A stretch of 64,000 nt of DNA from NCBI RefSeq assembly GCF_018130245.1, contig NZ_JAFCKP010000008.1, positions 1 to 64,000 on the forward strand, read 5' to 3'. Every line of letters starts with the position of its first letter. The stretch's first letter is position 1. The DNA is from Bradyrhizobium sp. SZCCT0231 (GTDB taxonomy: Bacteria > Pseudomonadota > Alphaproteobacteria > Rhizobiales > Xanthobacteraceae). Below, piece by piece: positions 18,725 through 27,873 of this stretch. The translations under genes and the position numbers were made by a program. The notes beneath the pieces were generated by a model. That model was not told the DNA's origin and searched no databases. It saw only the letters and a program-made list of their open reading frames with translations.

Positions 18725-18805
18725 CGTCATTGCGAGCGCAGCGAAGGCAATCCAGACTGCCGCCGCGGGAAGACTCTGGATTGCTTCGCGGAGCTCGCAA
18801 TGACG
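18725..18805. repeat. Dispersed palindromic repeat, family C
   Basis: CGTCATTGCGAGCGCAGCGA at the left and the inverted GGAGCTCGCAATGACG at the right form arms of about 31 bases with a few mismatches around a short GC-rich centre. I recognise this as a widely dispersed alphaproteobacterial palindrome. The 401-base gap between parC and the next gene consists mostly of families B and C. Confidence 0.8.
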
Positions 18806-18958
18806 AGAAGTAGCAGCGCGCTTCTCCAATTTGCATCCCGTGGCGCGCAAACGCTTGGCAGATAGTCGTGAGCGCATAAGTGCCTGCGTCGATCGGGCAC
18901 GAACATTGCCTTTTCCTGGCGACTGCAAAACGGCTGGTCAAAAGGCAAAAACACTCCC

Positions 18959-20509
18959 ATGTTCAAACTGAAGGCTTTCATTCCGGCGCTGCTCGGCCTT
19001 GCGCTGGTGGCGGCGCCCGCACATGCGGCGGGCAATCTCGTCGCGGTGCTCGAGGCGGAGATTGTCACGCTCGATCCGCATTTCTCCACGGCCTATATTT
19101 CGCGCACGTTCGGCTACATGGTGTTCGACACGCTGTTTGCGAAGGATTCCAAGGGCGACATCAAGCCGCAAATGGTGCAGGACTGGAAGGTCTCGCCTGA
19201 CGGCCTGACCTATACGTTCACGTTGCGCGATGGCCTGAAATGGCATGACGGCCAGCCGGTCACGGCGGCCGATTGCGTGGCCTCGCTGCGTCGCTGGGGC
19301 ACCCGCAGCGCGCTCGGCCGCCGCATTTTCGCGATCACGGCTTCGCTCGAACCGACCGATGCAAAGACCTTCGTGCTGACGCTGAAGGAGCCCTCCGGCC
19401 TCGTCATCGACGCGCTCGGCAATCCCGTCAGCCCGGTCGCTTTCATGATGCCCGAGCGCATCGCGAAGACGCCGGGCGACCAGCGCATCACCGAGATCAT
19501 CGGCTCCGGCCCGTTCGTCTACAGCAAGGCCGATCACCGCACCGGTGACCGCATGATCCTGAAGAAGTTCGCCGACTATGTGCCGCGCCCCGAGCCCGCC
19601 GACTTCCTCGCCGGCGGCAAGCGAGTCAATGTCGACACGCTGGAGATCCGCGTCATTCCCGACGGTGCGACCGCAGCCTCCGCGCTCCAGGCCGGCGAGA
19701 TCGACTTCATGCAATACGCCCCGTTCGATCTGTTGCCGCAGCTGGAGAAGAACTCCCGCGTCAAGCTCGTCAACTTCACCGGCGGCAACATGTTCGCGGG
19801 CGCTTACCGCCTTAACGCCGCGTCGAAACCGTTCGACGATCCCGAGATCAGGCGCGTGCTGTGGAAGCTGGTCGACCAGCGCGAGGTGCTGGATGCGCTC
19901 GGGCTCGATGCCAAATACGCCGCTCCTTGCGCGACCTATTTCACCTGCGGCACCACCTATGAGAGCAAGGCCGGCACGGAAGCTGCGGCAAAGCCCTCGA
20001 TCGAAGCGGCGAAGGCTGCGCTGAAGGCGACCAAATATGCCGGCGAGCCCGTGGTCGTCATGGAGGCCAACGATCTCGAGGCTCCGCGCGTCTCGGCGCA
20101 GGTGCTGGCCGAGCGGCTGAAGGCTGCCGGCTTCAACGTCGATCTGCAGGTGATGGACTGGGCGAGCGTGCTGGCGCGCCGCGCCAAGAAGGAAGGCTGG
20201 AGCGTCTATGGCGTTCACGCCGGCGGTTTCGATCTCGGCTCGCCGCTGACCAACGTCATGGTCGCCTTCAACTGCGCCGACTTCACCGGCTGGCAATGCG
20301 ATGCGCGCATCACGCCGCTGATGGAAGCCTTCGCCAAGGCGCCGGCCGAGGCGGACCGCAAGAAGATCGCGGGCGAGATCCAGACCGTCATGTACGACCA
20401 GGCGCCCGCAATCCCGTGGGGCCAGTTCGCGCAGCCCGCGGCCTATCGCGCCACTCTGCGCGGTCTGATACCGTCCGCCATCCCCGTGTTCTGGAACGTT
20501 GAGAAGTAA
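18959..20509 (+). CDS. ABC transporter substrate-binding protein, peptide/nickel type (SBP_bac_5)
   Basis: Periplasmic solute receptor of 516 residues. A signal peptide (PALLGLALVAAPAHAAGN) precedes a family-5 fold: EIVTLDPHFSTAYISR, FDTLFAKD, LRDGLKWHDGQPVTAADCV and SGPFVYSK are the usual signature region. The mature protein contains several Cys residues (CATYFTCGTTY, CADFTGWQCD). No permease or ATPase gene is adjacent, so its partners must be encoded elsewhere. The GMC oxidoreductase gene starts four bases after its stop, which suggests that ligand and oxidation substrate may be related, but this is inference. Confidence 0.88.
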   Translation: MFKLKAFIPALLGLALVAAPAHAAGNLVAVLEAEIVTLDPHFSTAYISRTFGYMVFDTLFAKDSKGDIKPQMVQDWKVSPDGLTYTFTLRDGLKWHDGQPVTAADCVASLRRWGTRSALGRRIFAITASLEPTDAKTFVLTLKEPSGLVIDALGNPVSPVAFMMPERIAKTPGDQRITEIIGSGPFVYSKADHRTGDRMILKKFADYVPRPEPADFLAGGKRVNVDTLEIRVIPDGATAASALQAGEIDFMQYAPFDLLPQLEKNSRVKLVNFTGGNMFAGAYRLNAASKPFDDPEIRRVLWKLVDQREVLDALGLDAKYAAPCATYFTCGTTYESKAGTEAAAKPSIEAAKAALKATKYAGEPVVVMEANDLEAPRVSAQVLAERLKAAGFNVDLQVMDWASVLARRAKKEGWSVYGVHAGGFDLGSPLTNVMVAFNCADFTGWQCDARITPLMEAFAKAPAEADRKKIAGEIQTVMYDQAPAIPWGQFAQPAAYRATLRGLIPSAIPVFWNVEK

Positions 20510-20513
20510 CGCG

Positions 20514-22058
20514 ATGTACGATGTCATTGTTGTCGGCGGCGGCTCTGCCGGCGCTGCTGTTGCGGCACGGCTCTCCGAGGATCCGGCACGGCGCGTCCTG
20601 CTGTTAGAGGCCGGTCTCGACTGGCGCGCCGATGAGGCGCCCTGGGAGGTGCGGACGCCGAACCCGATCCCGATCATCCACAAGCGCGAGTATCAGGAGA
20701 AATGGCAGTGGCCCGATCTCTTGACGCGCCGCGTGGCCGGACAGGAGCAGCGCTTCTACTGGCGCGGCAAGGGTCTCGGCGGCTCTTCGATGATGAACGG
20801 CCAGATCGCGATCCGCGGCGTTGCCGATGCCTTCGACGAATGGGCGGCCAATGGTTGCACCGGCTGGTCGGCCAAGGAGGTGATGCCGCTATTTTCGGTC
20901 ATTGAGGACGATCTGGAGTTCGGCGATGCCGATGGCCATGGTCGCGGCGGGCCGCTGCCGGTCTATCGCGCGCCGCCGGAGACATGGGGCCCGATCGATC
21001 GCGGCTTGCGCGACGCGGCGCTGGCGAGCGGCTATCCCTGGTGTGCCGACGTCAATGGTCCTGATGGCGAGGGCGTCGCCTGCTACCCCATCAACAGCCG
21101 CAACTTGCGCCGCATCACCACCAATGAGGGCTATCTCGAGCCCGCGCGTGGCCGTGCCAATCTGGAGATCCGCGGCCATGCGCTGGTCGATCGCGTGCTG
21201 ATCAGCGACGGAAAGGCAACCGGCCTCCGCGTTCACATCGAAGGGCAGGGCACCCACGACATCAGCGCGCGCCAGATCGTGCTCTGCGCCGGCGCCATTC
21301 ACAGTCCGGCGATCCTGCTGCGCTCGGGCATCGGACCGGCCGAGGAGTTGAGGGCGATGGGAATCGCGGTCGCGCGCGATCTGCCGGTCGGCCGCCACTT
21401 CTTCGACCACCCGCTGTTTCGTGCCACGATCCAGCTGCGGGAGGAGTTTCGTCCCACCGATCCCGATACCCGCCACACCAATTGCTGCGTGACCTACTCT
21501 TCGGGCCTCGCCAATGGCGGCAAGCGCGACATGATCCTGATCGCGTTCAACCATCGCGGCATCGGGGTAGCAGGGGCGATCGGCGCCGGGCTGTTCAACG
21601 CGTATTCTCGTGGAACGCTCAAATTGGCCTCGACCGACCCCGCGATCGATCCCATCGTCGAGGAGAACATGCTGGCCGATCCCCGCGACATGCTGCGGAT
21701 GATGGATGCGGTGAAGCGCCTTGCCGTCATCACCTCGCAGCCGGCGCTATCAGGCATTACTGACTGGATCAGGCTCACGGACACCGACCTGACGCTGCCG
21801 CAGGCGGCAGCGCTGCCTGATCACGAGCTCGATGCGCTGCTGCGGCGGGAGACCGGCGACATCCAGCACGCCGCCGGCAGTTGTCGCATGAGCGGCGCTG
21901 GCGACGCCGATGGCGTGGTCAATCCTGACGGCACGGTGAAAGGGATCAGCGGCTTGCGCGTCGCCGACGCGTCCATCATGCCGTCGGATTGCCGGGCCAA
22001 CACGCACTTCACGACGGTGGTGATCGGCGAGGCCATTGCGCGGATGATGATGCGGTAG
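20514..22058 (+). CDS. GMC family FAD-dependent oxidoreductase
   Basis: Flavoprotein of 514 residues of the glucose-methanol-choline family, which oxidises alcohols. The N-terminal YDVIVVGGGSAGAAVAARLS binds FAD. RGKGLGGSSMMNGQIAIRG is the family signature, as is LCAGAIHSPAILLRSGIGP. The C-terminal IQHAAGSCRMS has the active-site His, and NTHFTTVVIGE closes the FAD site. The ATG at 20514 with GAGAAG before it is used. The substrate is unknown. It is apparently co-transcribed with the preceding binding-protein gene. Confidence 0.9.
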   Translation: MYDVIVVGGGSAGAAVAARLSEDPARRVLLLEAGLDWRADEAPWEVRTPNPIPIIHKREYQEKWQWPDLLTRRVAGQEQRFYWRGKGLGGSSMMNGQIAIRGVADAFDEWAANGCTGWSAKEVMPLFSVIEDDLEFGDADGHGRGGPLPVYRAPPETWGPIDRGLRDAALASGYPWCADVNGPDGEGVACYPINSRNLRRITTNEGYLEPARGRANLEIRGHALVDRVLISDGKATGLRVHIEGQGTHDISARQIVLCAGAIHSPAILLRSGIGPAEELRAMGIAVARDLPVGRHFFDHPLFRATIQLREEFRPTDPDTRHTNCCVTYSSGLANGGKRDMILIAFNHRGIGVAGAIGAGLFNAYSRGTLKLASTDPAIDPIVEENMLADPRDMLRMMDAVKRLAVITSQPALSGITDWIRLTDTDLTLPQAAALPDHELDALLRRETGDIQHAAGSCRMSGAGDADGVVNPDGTVKGISGLRVADASIMPSDCRANTHFTTVVIGEAIARMMMR

Positions 22059-22070
22059 CGCGACAACGAT

Positions 22071-22120
22071 GGTGTCATGCCCCGTCTAGTGCGCAATTGC
22101 GCACGGGGGGCGATGACACC
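22071..22120. repeat. Dispersed palindromic repeat, family D
   Basis: GGTGTCATG and GATGACACC form outer arms around a perfect 16-base palindrome GTGCGCAATTGCGCAC (22089-22104) flanked by CCCCG and CGGGG. It may act as terminator for the upstream gene pair, although no T-tract follows. Confidence 0.75.
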
Positions 22121-22283
22121 GAGAATGAGGCAAGACTGGCCACCGCTCCGTTGCACGTTTCAAACAGCGGGCGAGCGTTCGCGTTCTCGGGGCTTAAAGC
22201 GCCCGAGTTCTACCTCTCGCAGCACCCTCGAAGAAGACAAGGGCGCAGGGAAGGCCGGGCGCCGGCCACGCCCAGAAGCATCT

Positions 22284-22733
22284 TCAGATTTCGCAACCGG
22301 TCAAATTCAATGCCTTGAGCAAGCCACCAAATGCCTTGAGCCGACAGGGCTCGGTAGAGCTGGCGGCCTTTGAACGTTGGACATTGGCGGTTTGCCTGAT
22401 AACGGTTGCCCTGGGCTTCGGCTTGGGAGCGGTCGCGATCTTCTTCGAATTGTGCCGATGACGGGCAATCGGCTTCGGCTCGGACGAGCCAATATGGACG
22501 TCTTCTGGCGGAGCAACGCGGTCTTCAACCAAAGCAGCCTGTGTCGGCGTCTCGCTGTTCACAGCAACAGTTTCAAGGCGATCAGCCTTCGCCAGGGCGC
22601 CATGTGAAGCAGAAATGCCTGTGCTTTGCTCGGCGATCACGGCTGCGCGACGCGGTGGAGCTCTCAGCTCCATCGCCGACAGCATTCCTACACTCAGCAG
22701 GATAAGGAGGCCCAACAACGCCATTCTCAGCAT
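22284..22733 (-). CDS. Exported or membrane-anchored protein of unknown function
   Basis: A 149-residue protein. The N-terminus MLRMALLGLLILLSVGMLS is a signal anchor or signal peptide. The middle is polar and Pro/Lys-rich (SSEPKPIARHRHNSKK, APKPKPRATV). The C-terminus is short and hydrophobic with two Cys (EPCRLKAFGG and LNLTGCEI). I do not recognise a family. Codon use fits the neighbours. Encoded alone on this strand, upstream of a 187-base gap next to chrA. Confidence 0.6.
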   Translation of the reverse strand: MLRMALLGLLILLSVGMLSAMELRAPPRRAAVIAEQSTGISASHGALAKADRLETVAVNSETPTQAALVEDRVAPPEDVHIGSSEPKPIARHRHNSKKIATAPKPKPRATVIRQTANVQRSKAASSTEPCRLKAFGGLLKALNLTGCEI

Positions 22734-22920
22734 AATGCGCCTCTAACCTGCGTTAGTGCTGCTGGAAATTCTCCGCTCCAATGAGGCAACTTGTCGGCGG
22801 GCCGCCCACCCGCGACGGATCATTTACCGACAGGGTTAACGTCGGTGACGCTCCCGCACGTGCCGAGAATGCTGCCGCTCACGTCCTTCCGGCAGCGAAC
22901 CGATGCGATTGCACGCGCCC

Positions 22921-24306
22921 TCAGATCACCCCCGCCATCCGCAGCACCACGCCGGCAGCACAGCTCCCCGCCAGCACCGTCAGCATCCCCAGCTTGAATC
23001 GGAAGATCGCGGTGGCGGCTGCGATGGCCAGCACGAGCGCCGGCACGTCGACGCTCGTCAGCACGGGCATGTCGAAGTTCAGCGGAAAGGCATGCACCGG
23101 AACCGTCTCGCGGAACAGCGTATGCAGTGCGAACCAGATCGAGAGGTTGAGGATCACGCCGACGACCGCGGCGGTGATCGCGCTGAGCGCGCCGGCGAGG
23201 CCCGTGTTGCCGCGCAGGCGCTCGATATAGGGCGCGCCGACGAAGATCCAGAGGAAGCAGGGCGTGAAGGTGACCCAGGTCGCGAGCAGTCCGCCGAGCG
23301 TGGCCGCCAGCATCGGCGACAGGCCGCTGGGGTCGCGGTAGGCCGCCATGAAGCCCACGAATTGGAGCACCATGATCAGCGGGCCCGGCGTGGTCTCGGC
23401 CATGCCGAGGCCGTCGAGCATTTCGTGGGGCTTGAGCCAGTGATAGTGCTCGACCGCCTGCTGGGCAACGTAGGCCAGCACCGCATAAGCACCGCCGAAA
23501 GTGACAAGCGCCATCTTGGAGAAGAACAGCGCGATCTGGCTGAAGACGTTGGCCTGTCCGAGCGCCGCGAGCAGCGCGATCACGGGCACCAGCCAGAGCG
23601 CCAGCCACAGCGTGCCCACGCGGATTGCGCGCGCCGTGTCGGGGCGGACATGATCGGGCACGGCATCGCCGAGCATGCTGTCGATCACGGCGCCGCTGCC
23701 GCCAGGACCGTGACCGACCGGTGCGAACTCCGGACGGCCAGCTCGCGCACCGGCATAGCCGATGATGGCGGCGGCGATGATGATGATGGGGAAGGGGACC
23801 GCGAAGAAGAAGATCGCGATGAAGGCCGCGGCCGCGAGCGCGATCATGATGCGGTTCTTCAGCGCGCGCTTGCCGACGCGCACCACGGCCTCGACGACGA
23901 TGGCGAGCACGGCGGCCTTGAGGCCGAAGAACAGCGCCTCGACGAAGCTGACATTGCCGAAGGCGGCATAGATGTAGCTGAGACCCATGATGGCGATGAT
24001 GCCGGGCAGGATGAACAGCCCGCCCGCCATCAGCCCGCCGGCGGTGCGATGCATCAGCCAGCCGACATAGGTTGCGAGCTGCTGCGCCTCAGGTCCCGGC
24101 AGCAGCATGCAATAGTTCAGCGCATGCAGGAAACGGCCCTCGGAGATCCATTTCTTCTCGTCGACCAGGATGCGGTGCATCACCGCGATCTGGCCCGCGG
24201 GCCCGCCAAAGCTGAGGCAGGCAACGCGGACCCAGACGCGGAACGCCTCGTTGAAGCTGACGCCGTGACCGGCGTCAGCTCCTGCTTGAACGTTACGGGT
24301 GTCCAT
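22921..24306 (-). CDS. chrA: Chromate efflux transporter ChrA
   Basis: Inner-membrane transporter that expels chromate. The 461-residue product is the long, two-domain form: the N-terminal CHR domain has LSFGGPAGQIAVMHR and PGPEAQQLATYVGW, and the second has VTFGGAYAVLAYVAQQAVE and ETTPGPLIMVLQFVGF. About ten to twelve hydrophobic segments are visible. The ATG shares one base with the TAA of the preceding gene, so the pair is translationally coupled; this coupling supports the start at 24306 over a longer frame. Confidence 0.93.
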   Translation of the reverse strand: MDTRNVQAGADAGHGVSFNEAFRVWVRVACLSFGGPAGQIAVMHRILVDEKKWISEGRFLHALNYCMLLPGPEAQQLATYVGWLMHRTAGGLMAGGLFILPGIIAIMGLSYIYAAFGNVSFVEALFFGLKAAVLAIVVEAVVRVGKRALKNRIMIALAAAAFIAIFFFAVPFPIIIIAAAIIGYAGARAGRPEFAPVGHGPGGSGAVIDSMLGDAVPDHVRPDTARAIRVGTLWLALWLVPVIALLAALGQANVFSQIALFFSKMALVTFGGAYAVLAYVAQQAVEHYHWLKPHEMLDGLGMAETTPGPLIMVLQFVGFMAAYRDPSGLSPMLAATLGGLLATWVTFTPCFLWIFVGAPYIERLRGNTGLAGALSAITAAVVGVILNLSIWFALHTLFRETVPVHAFPLNFDMPVLTSVDVPALVLAIAAATAIFRFKLGMLTVLAGSCAAGVVLRMAGVI

Positions 24307-25124
24307 TACGCCTTCACCTTGTTGGTCGGCCAGTTGTGGGTCTCGGTGGTGGCGTCGCGGCACCAGCGGTAGAAGGCGTCGTAGAGCGTCATGCCGGCCT
24401 CGAGCTGCTCGAGATCGTCATCGTACATCCGCGACAGCCCGAGCGAGGCCGCCAGCAGGCCGGGCGCTTCAGGTGCGAGGTCGGGCCGCGCGGTGTCGGC
24501 GCCGCGCACCAGCGTTGCGAGGCGAAGCAGGGCCGGCGTCGCAATGCCGAACTCCTCGATCATGACGTCGAAGGTGCAGAGCTCGCCGCGGTGGCTCCAG
24601 AACACGTTCTCGATGTCGAAGGGGGCCGCGCCGAAGCGCTCGCCGACGCCCACCACCTCCGACGGCGCGACGTACAGGAACACCGCGTTGGGATCGACGA
24701 AGCGGCGGATCAGCCACGGGCAGGCGATGCGGTCGACCTTCGGCCGGGCGCGCGTCACCCAGACGGTGCGCCCCTTGGCATCGCGCGGCGGCAGCTTGCG
24801 GGCATCGACCAGCGGCAGCTTGGCCGCCTTCCAGCCCTCGAAGCCGCCCTCCAGCGTTTCGGCCTGCACGCCGAGCTGGCGCAGCCAGGCCGCGGTGCCC
24901 TGCGCGAGCTTCTCGCCGCGGAAGCAGGAGACGACGGCACGGCGGCCGGCGAAGGCGCCGCCCCAGTCCGTCACATTGTCGTGGCTGAGCTTGATGGAGC
25001 CGGGGATCAGCCGCCGGTCGGCGGCGAAGTCCTCCTCGGTCCGAACATCGATCAGAACAGGCGCGTTCGCCGTGCCGATCAGCCGTGCCAGTTTGTCAGA
25101 TGAGATGGTCGTGAATGTAGACAT
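24306..25124 (-). CDS. Rhodanese / ChrB C-terminal domain fusion protein
   Basis: A 272-residue protein. Residues about 5-105 are a rhodanese-like domain: VLIDVRTEEDFAADRRLIPGS, with CFRGEK as active-site loop (Cys present). The rest resembles the chromate-resistance ChrB C-terminal region: TRARPKVDRIACPWLIRRFVDPNAVFLYV and FDVMIEEFG. ChrB proteins are linked to chromate sensing or resistance; this form has no visible DNA-binding N-terminus, so I favour an enzymatic or redox role. It is coupled to chrA. The start ATG at 25124 is preferred over one 69 bases upstream that would place coding sequence in the promoter region. Confidence 0.85.
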   Translation of the reverse strand: MSTFTTISSDKLARLIGTANAPVLIDVRTEEDFAADRRLIPGSIKLSHDNVTDWGGAFAGRRAVVSCFRGEKLAQGTAAWLRQLGVQAETLEGGFEGWKAAKLPLVDARKLPPRDAKGRTVWVTRARPKVDRIACPWLIRRFVDPNAVFLYVAPSEVVGVGERFGAAPFDIENVFWSHRGELCTFDVMIEEFGIATPALLRLATLVRGADTARPDLAPEAPGLLAASLGLSRMYDDDLEQLEAGMTLYDAFYRWCRDATTETHNWPTNKVKA

Positions 25125-25256
25125 GATGCGTCCTCGCAAGAAACGAACGGGACGCGATGCTTGGGCTTGTCGCCTCGTGGGGAGATCGCTCAAATCCCCA
25201 TGGCGCTGATTACAGCGAAACTAAGAAGCACTGTCAATCCGCGGGACGATTGGACC

Positions 25257-25285
25257 TTAGAAAATTGCTGCCCCCCGTCTATATT
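25257..25285 (+). promoter_or_regulatory. dmeF promoter with C6-tract operator candidate
   Basis: TTAGAA (25257-25262) and TATATT (25280-25285) are spaced 17 bases. Inside the spacer lies TGCTGCCCCCCGTCTA (25266-25281), close to the RcnR-type operator TACT-N-CCCCCC-AGTA bound by metal-sensing CsoR/RcnR-family repressors. No gene for such a regulator is seen nearby. Confidence 0.45.
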
Positions 25286-25320
25286 GCGCGCCGACAGACC
25301 TGAATCTTCGGGAGAATTCG

Positions 25321-26304
25321 ATGCATTCGCATTCCATCGAACAATGGACCCATGACCACGCCTTCCTGGGCGAGAAGCACGACGAGAACGAGCGCCGCAC
25401 CTGGTTCGTGGTCGTGCTGACGCTGGTCATGATGGCCGGCGAGATCGTTGCCGGCTCGCTGTTCGGCTCGATGGCGCTCCTGGCCGACGGCTGGCACATG
25501 GGCACGCATGCGGCAGCGCTCGGCATTGCCGCCTTCGCCTATCGCTTCGCGCGCCGGCATCTGGGGAATGCGCATTTCACCTTCGGCACCGGCAAGTTCG
25601 GCGACCTTGCCGCCTTCGCCAGCGCAATCATCCTCGGGCTGATCGCGGTCGAGATCGCCTATGAGAGCGTGCTGCGGCTGATCACGCCGGTGCCGATCGT
25701 CTATGGCGAAGCCATGGCCGTGGCTGTCCTCGGCTTGTGCGTCAATCTCGCCAGCGTGTGGCTGCTGCGCGATAGCCACGATCATCACCGTCACGGTCAC
25801 GACCATGGCCATGCGCATGATGACCGCGCCGATCATGACGATGACCACGACCACGATCATCACGGCAAACATCACCATCACCACGACAACAACCTTCGCG
25901 CGGCCTATGTCCATGTCATGACCGATGCCGCAACCTCGGTGCTGGCGATCGCAGCGCTCGCCGTCGCCATGTATTCGGGCTGGGTCTGGGCCGATCCGGC
26001 GGTGGGCCTGATCGGCAGCGTCGTGATCGCAAGCTGGGCGTTCGGCCTGATCAAGACATCGGGTGCGGTGCTGCTCGACGTGCGCGCCGACGAGAAGCTG
26101 GAGCGGGTGATCCGCTCGCGCGTGGAGGTCGGCGACGATCGCGTGACCGACCTGCATCTCTGGCAGGTCGGCCCCGGCCATTGCGCCGTGCTGCTCTCGG
26201 TGGTGTCGGACAAGCCGAAGCAGCCGGCCGTCTACAAGCGGCGGCTCGCGGGGCTGAAGGGCCTCAGCCACGTCACCGTCGAGGTCGAGACCTGCCCGCA
26301 TTGA
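25321..26304 (+). CDS. dmeF: Cobalt/nickel efflux protein DmeF (cation diffusion facilitator)
   Basis: Inner-membrane CDF transporter of 327 residues exporting divalent metals, most likely Co and Ni. The N-terminal HSIEQWTHDHAFLG fits the DmeF signature (His-x-Trp-x-His-x-His-x-Phe pattern). Six membrane segments are visible; the metal sites include ADGWHMGTHAAA in TM2 and HVMTDAATSVLA in TM5. The loop between TM4 and TM5 is extremely His/Asp-rich (DHHRHGHDHGHAHDD and KHHHHHD) and probably binds metal. The C-terminal cytoplasmic domain has LHLWQVGPGHCAV. A CGGGAGA site precedes the ATG. It is divergent from the chromate genes. Confidence 0.92.
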   Translation: MHSHSIEQWTHDHAFLGEKHDENERRTWFVVVLTLVMMAGEIVAGSLFGSMALLADGWHMGTHAAALGIAAFAYRFARRHLGNAHFTFGTGKFGDLAAFASAIILGLIAVEIAYESVLRLITPVPIVYGEAMAVAVLGLCVNLASVWLLRDSHDHHRHGHDHGHAHDDRADHDDDHDHDHHGKHHHHHDNNLRAAYVHVMTDAATSVLAIAALAVAMYSGWVWADPAVGLIGSVVIASWAFGLIKTSGAVLLDVRADEKLERVIRSRVEVGDDRVTDLHLWQVGPGHCAVLLSVVSDKPKQPAVYKRRLAGLKGLSHVTVEVETCPH

Positions 26305-26313
26305 CGTGAGGGA

Positions 26314-26505
26314 TCAGCCTTTCGGCGCCGTCACCGTGGGCGGGCTCGCGTCCGGCGTCTTCTTTGGCTTCAGCATGCCGGCATAGAACGACAGCAGCCA
26401 GACCAGGAGGACGGCGAGAAGGTAGACGCCCCAGGCCTGCGGCGGCGTGGTCGCCCAGCGCAGGAGGCCTTTGAAGGTGCGGGGCGGGCCGGCGTCGTTG
26501 CTCAT
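26314..26505 (-). CDS. Small single-pass membrane protein of unknown function
   Basis: A 63-residue protein with one membrane helix (AWGVYLLAVLLVWLLSFYAGM), a short polar N-terminus and a Lys/Pro-rich tail (KPKKTPDASPPTVTAPKG). The ATG at 26505 is preferred over an upstream in-frame start that would give an unusual N-terminus. It follows the MFS gene on the same strand by about 30 bases and may be co-transcribed. Function unknown. Confidence 0.65.
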   Translation of the reverse strand: MSNDAGPPRTFKGLLRWATTPPQAWGVYLLAVLLVWLLSFYAGMLKPKKTPDASPPTVTAPKG

Positions 26506-26536
26506 GGCTCGCTTGTGCGCGAAAGCGACGGTGCGG

Positions 26537-27694
26537 TCAATCCGGCCGCCGCTCGGCACGGATCAGGAACAGCGCCGCCAGCGCCGACAGGCTGAGCGCG
26601 GATGAGACAATCAGCACCTTGGCGCCCATGACGTCGATGAGCAGGCCGAAGACCAGCGGCGCCACCGCCTGCGCCATCCGCGCCGGCGCGCCGATGATGC
26701 CGAGGCGGTAGCCGAAATCCTTCGGGCCGAAGATCGACAGCGGCAGCGTGCCGCGGGCGATCGTCAGGATGCCGTTGCCGGAGCCGTGGAACAGCGCAAA
26801 GGCGCTTGCAGCCGCACCGCCGAAGATCGCGACGATCACGGCTCCGACCGGGTGGGTGAGGCTGGCGAGCCGTGTCGACCACAGCGGATGGAAGCGGCTG
26901 AGGAAGCCGGCCTCTAACATGCGGGCACCGACTTGCGCCGGGCCGATCAGTGCGCCGGCCGCGATGGCCTCGGCCGGCGTGGCCCCCGTCGTCTCCAGGA
27001 TGCGCGGGAAATGCGCGGCCATCGCGCCGGTGACGGTCCAGACCGCGGCGAAGATGAAGGCGAGCAGGAGCATGGTGCGGTCGAGCGGCATATGCGGCTT
27101 CTTCGCCGTGGCCGCGGCCTGCTTCGCGCCCTTGATCACCGGCAGCATGAAGAAATTGAGCGGCAGGCCGATCAGGATGTTGGCGGCGGCCCACGCAAAA
27201 CAGGTCTCGCGCCAGCCGATATGGGCGATGCCCCAGGCGGTGAGCGGCCAGCCGACGGTGGAGGCGAAGCCCGCCATCAGCGTGATGCCGGTGATCGGCC
27301 TGCGCGCCTCGGTGCCGTAGATGCGGCCGAGCGCTGCGAAGGCGGCGTCGTAGAGACCCATCGCCATGCCGATGCCGAGCACGAGCCAGGCGAACGCCAT
27401 CACCGCGATCGATTGCGAGAACCCAAGGAGCACGAGGCCGGCGGCAATGGTCAGGTTCGAGGCCGAGAGCACCTGACGGCCGCCGACGAGATCGATCTGC
27501 CGTCCGATGCGCGGTCCGAGCATTGCCGAGATCACCAGCGCGGCCGAAAATGCGCCGAAGATCCAGTTGGAGGAGACGCCGAGGTCGTGCGACATGGGAT
27601 CGGCGAGCAGCGCCGGCAAATAGTAGCTGGAGGCCCAGGCGAGGGTCTGCGTGGTGCCGAGCGCGAGGATGATCGGAAGCTGGCGATGGGTCAT
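26537..27694 (-). CDS. MFS transporter
   Basis: Inner-membrane secondary transporter of 385 residues with about twelve hydrophobic segments. The start MTHRQLPIILALGTTQTLAWASSYYLPALL is typical of a group of alphaproteobacterial MFS proteins; GPRIGRQIDLVGGRQVLSAS corresponds to the loop 2-3 motif. A longer frame exists, but the ATG at 27694 gives a normal MFS N-terminus and leaves room for a promoter between it and the divergent cyclase gene. Substrate unknown. Confidence 0.88.
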   Translation of the reverse strand: MTHRQLPIILALGTTQTLAWASSYYLPALLADPMSHDLGVSSNWIFGAFSAALVISAMLGPRIGRQIDLVGGRQVLSASNLTIAAGLVLLGFSQSIAVMAFAWLVLGIGMAMGLYDAAFAALGRIYGTEARRPITGITLMAGFASTVGWPLTAWGIAHIGWRETCFAWAAANILIGLPLNFFMLPVIKGAKQAAATAKKPHMPLDRTMLLLAFIFAAVWTVTGAMAAHFPRILETTGATPAEAIAAGALIGPAQVGARMLEAGFLSRFHPLWSTRLASLTHPVGAVIVAIFGGAAASAFALFHGSGNGILTIARGTLPLSIFGPKDFGYRLGIIGAPARMAQAVAPLVFGLLIDVMGAKVLIVSSALSLSALAALFLIRAERRPD

Positions 27695-27873
27695 CGGCGC
27701 GTGCCGCCGATTCTGGCCGAGGAAGTCTTCATCGCCGGCATTTGCCGCCCGCACGGCAAGTGCGTCAACCGCGCCCGCGACATATTCGATCTGCAAGGGA
27801 CGGGGAACCTTGCACTCGGCCCCGCGCGAGGCTTGCGCCTTCCGCTCGTCACGAATGCACGCCATAATGGCGC

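Noticed and set aside
16212-18941. A 909-codon open frame on the minus strand
   Set aside because: It is antisense to parC and shows the same composition artefact.
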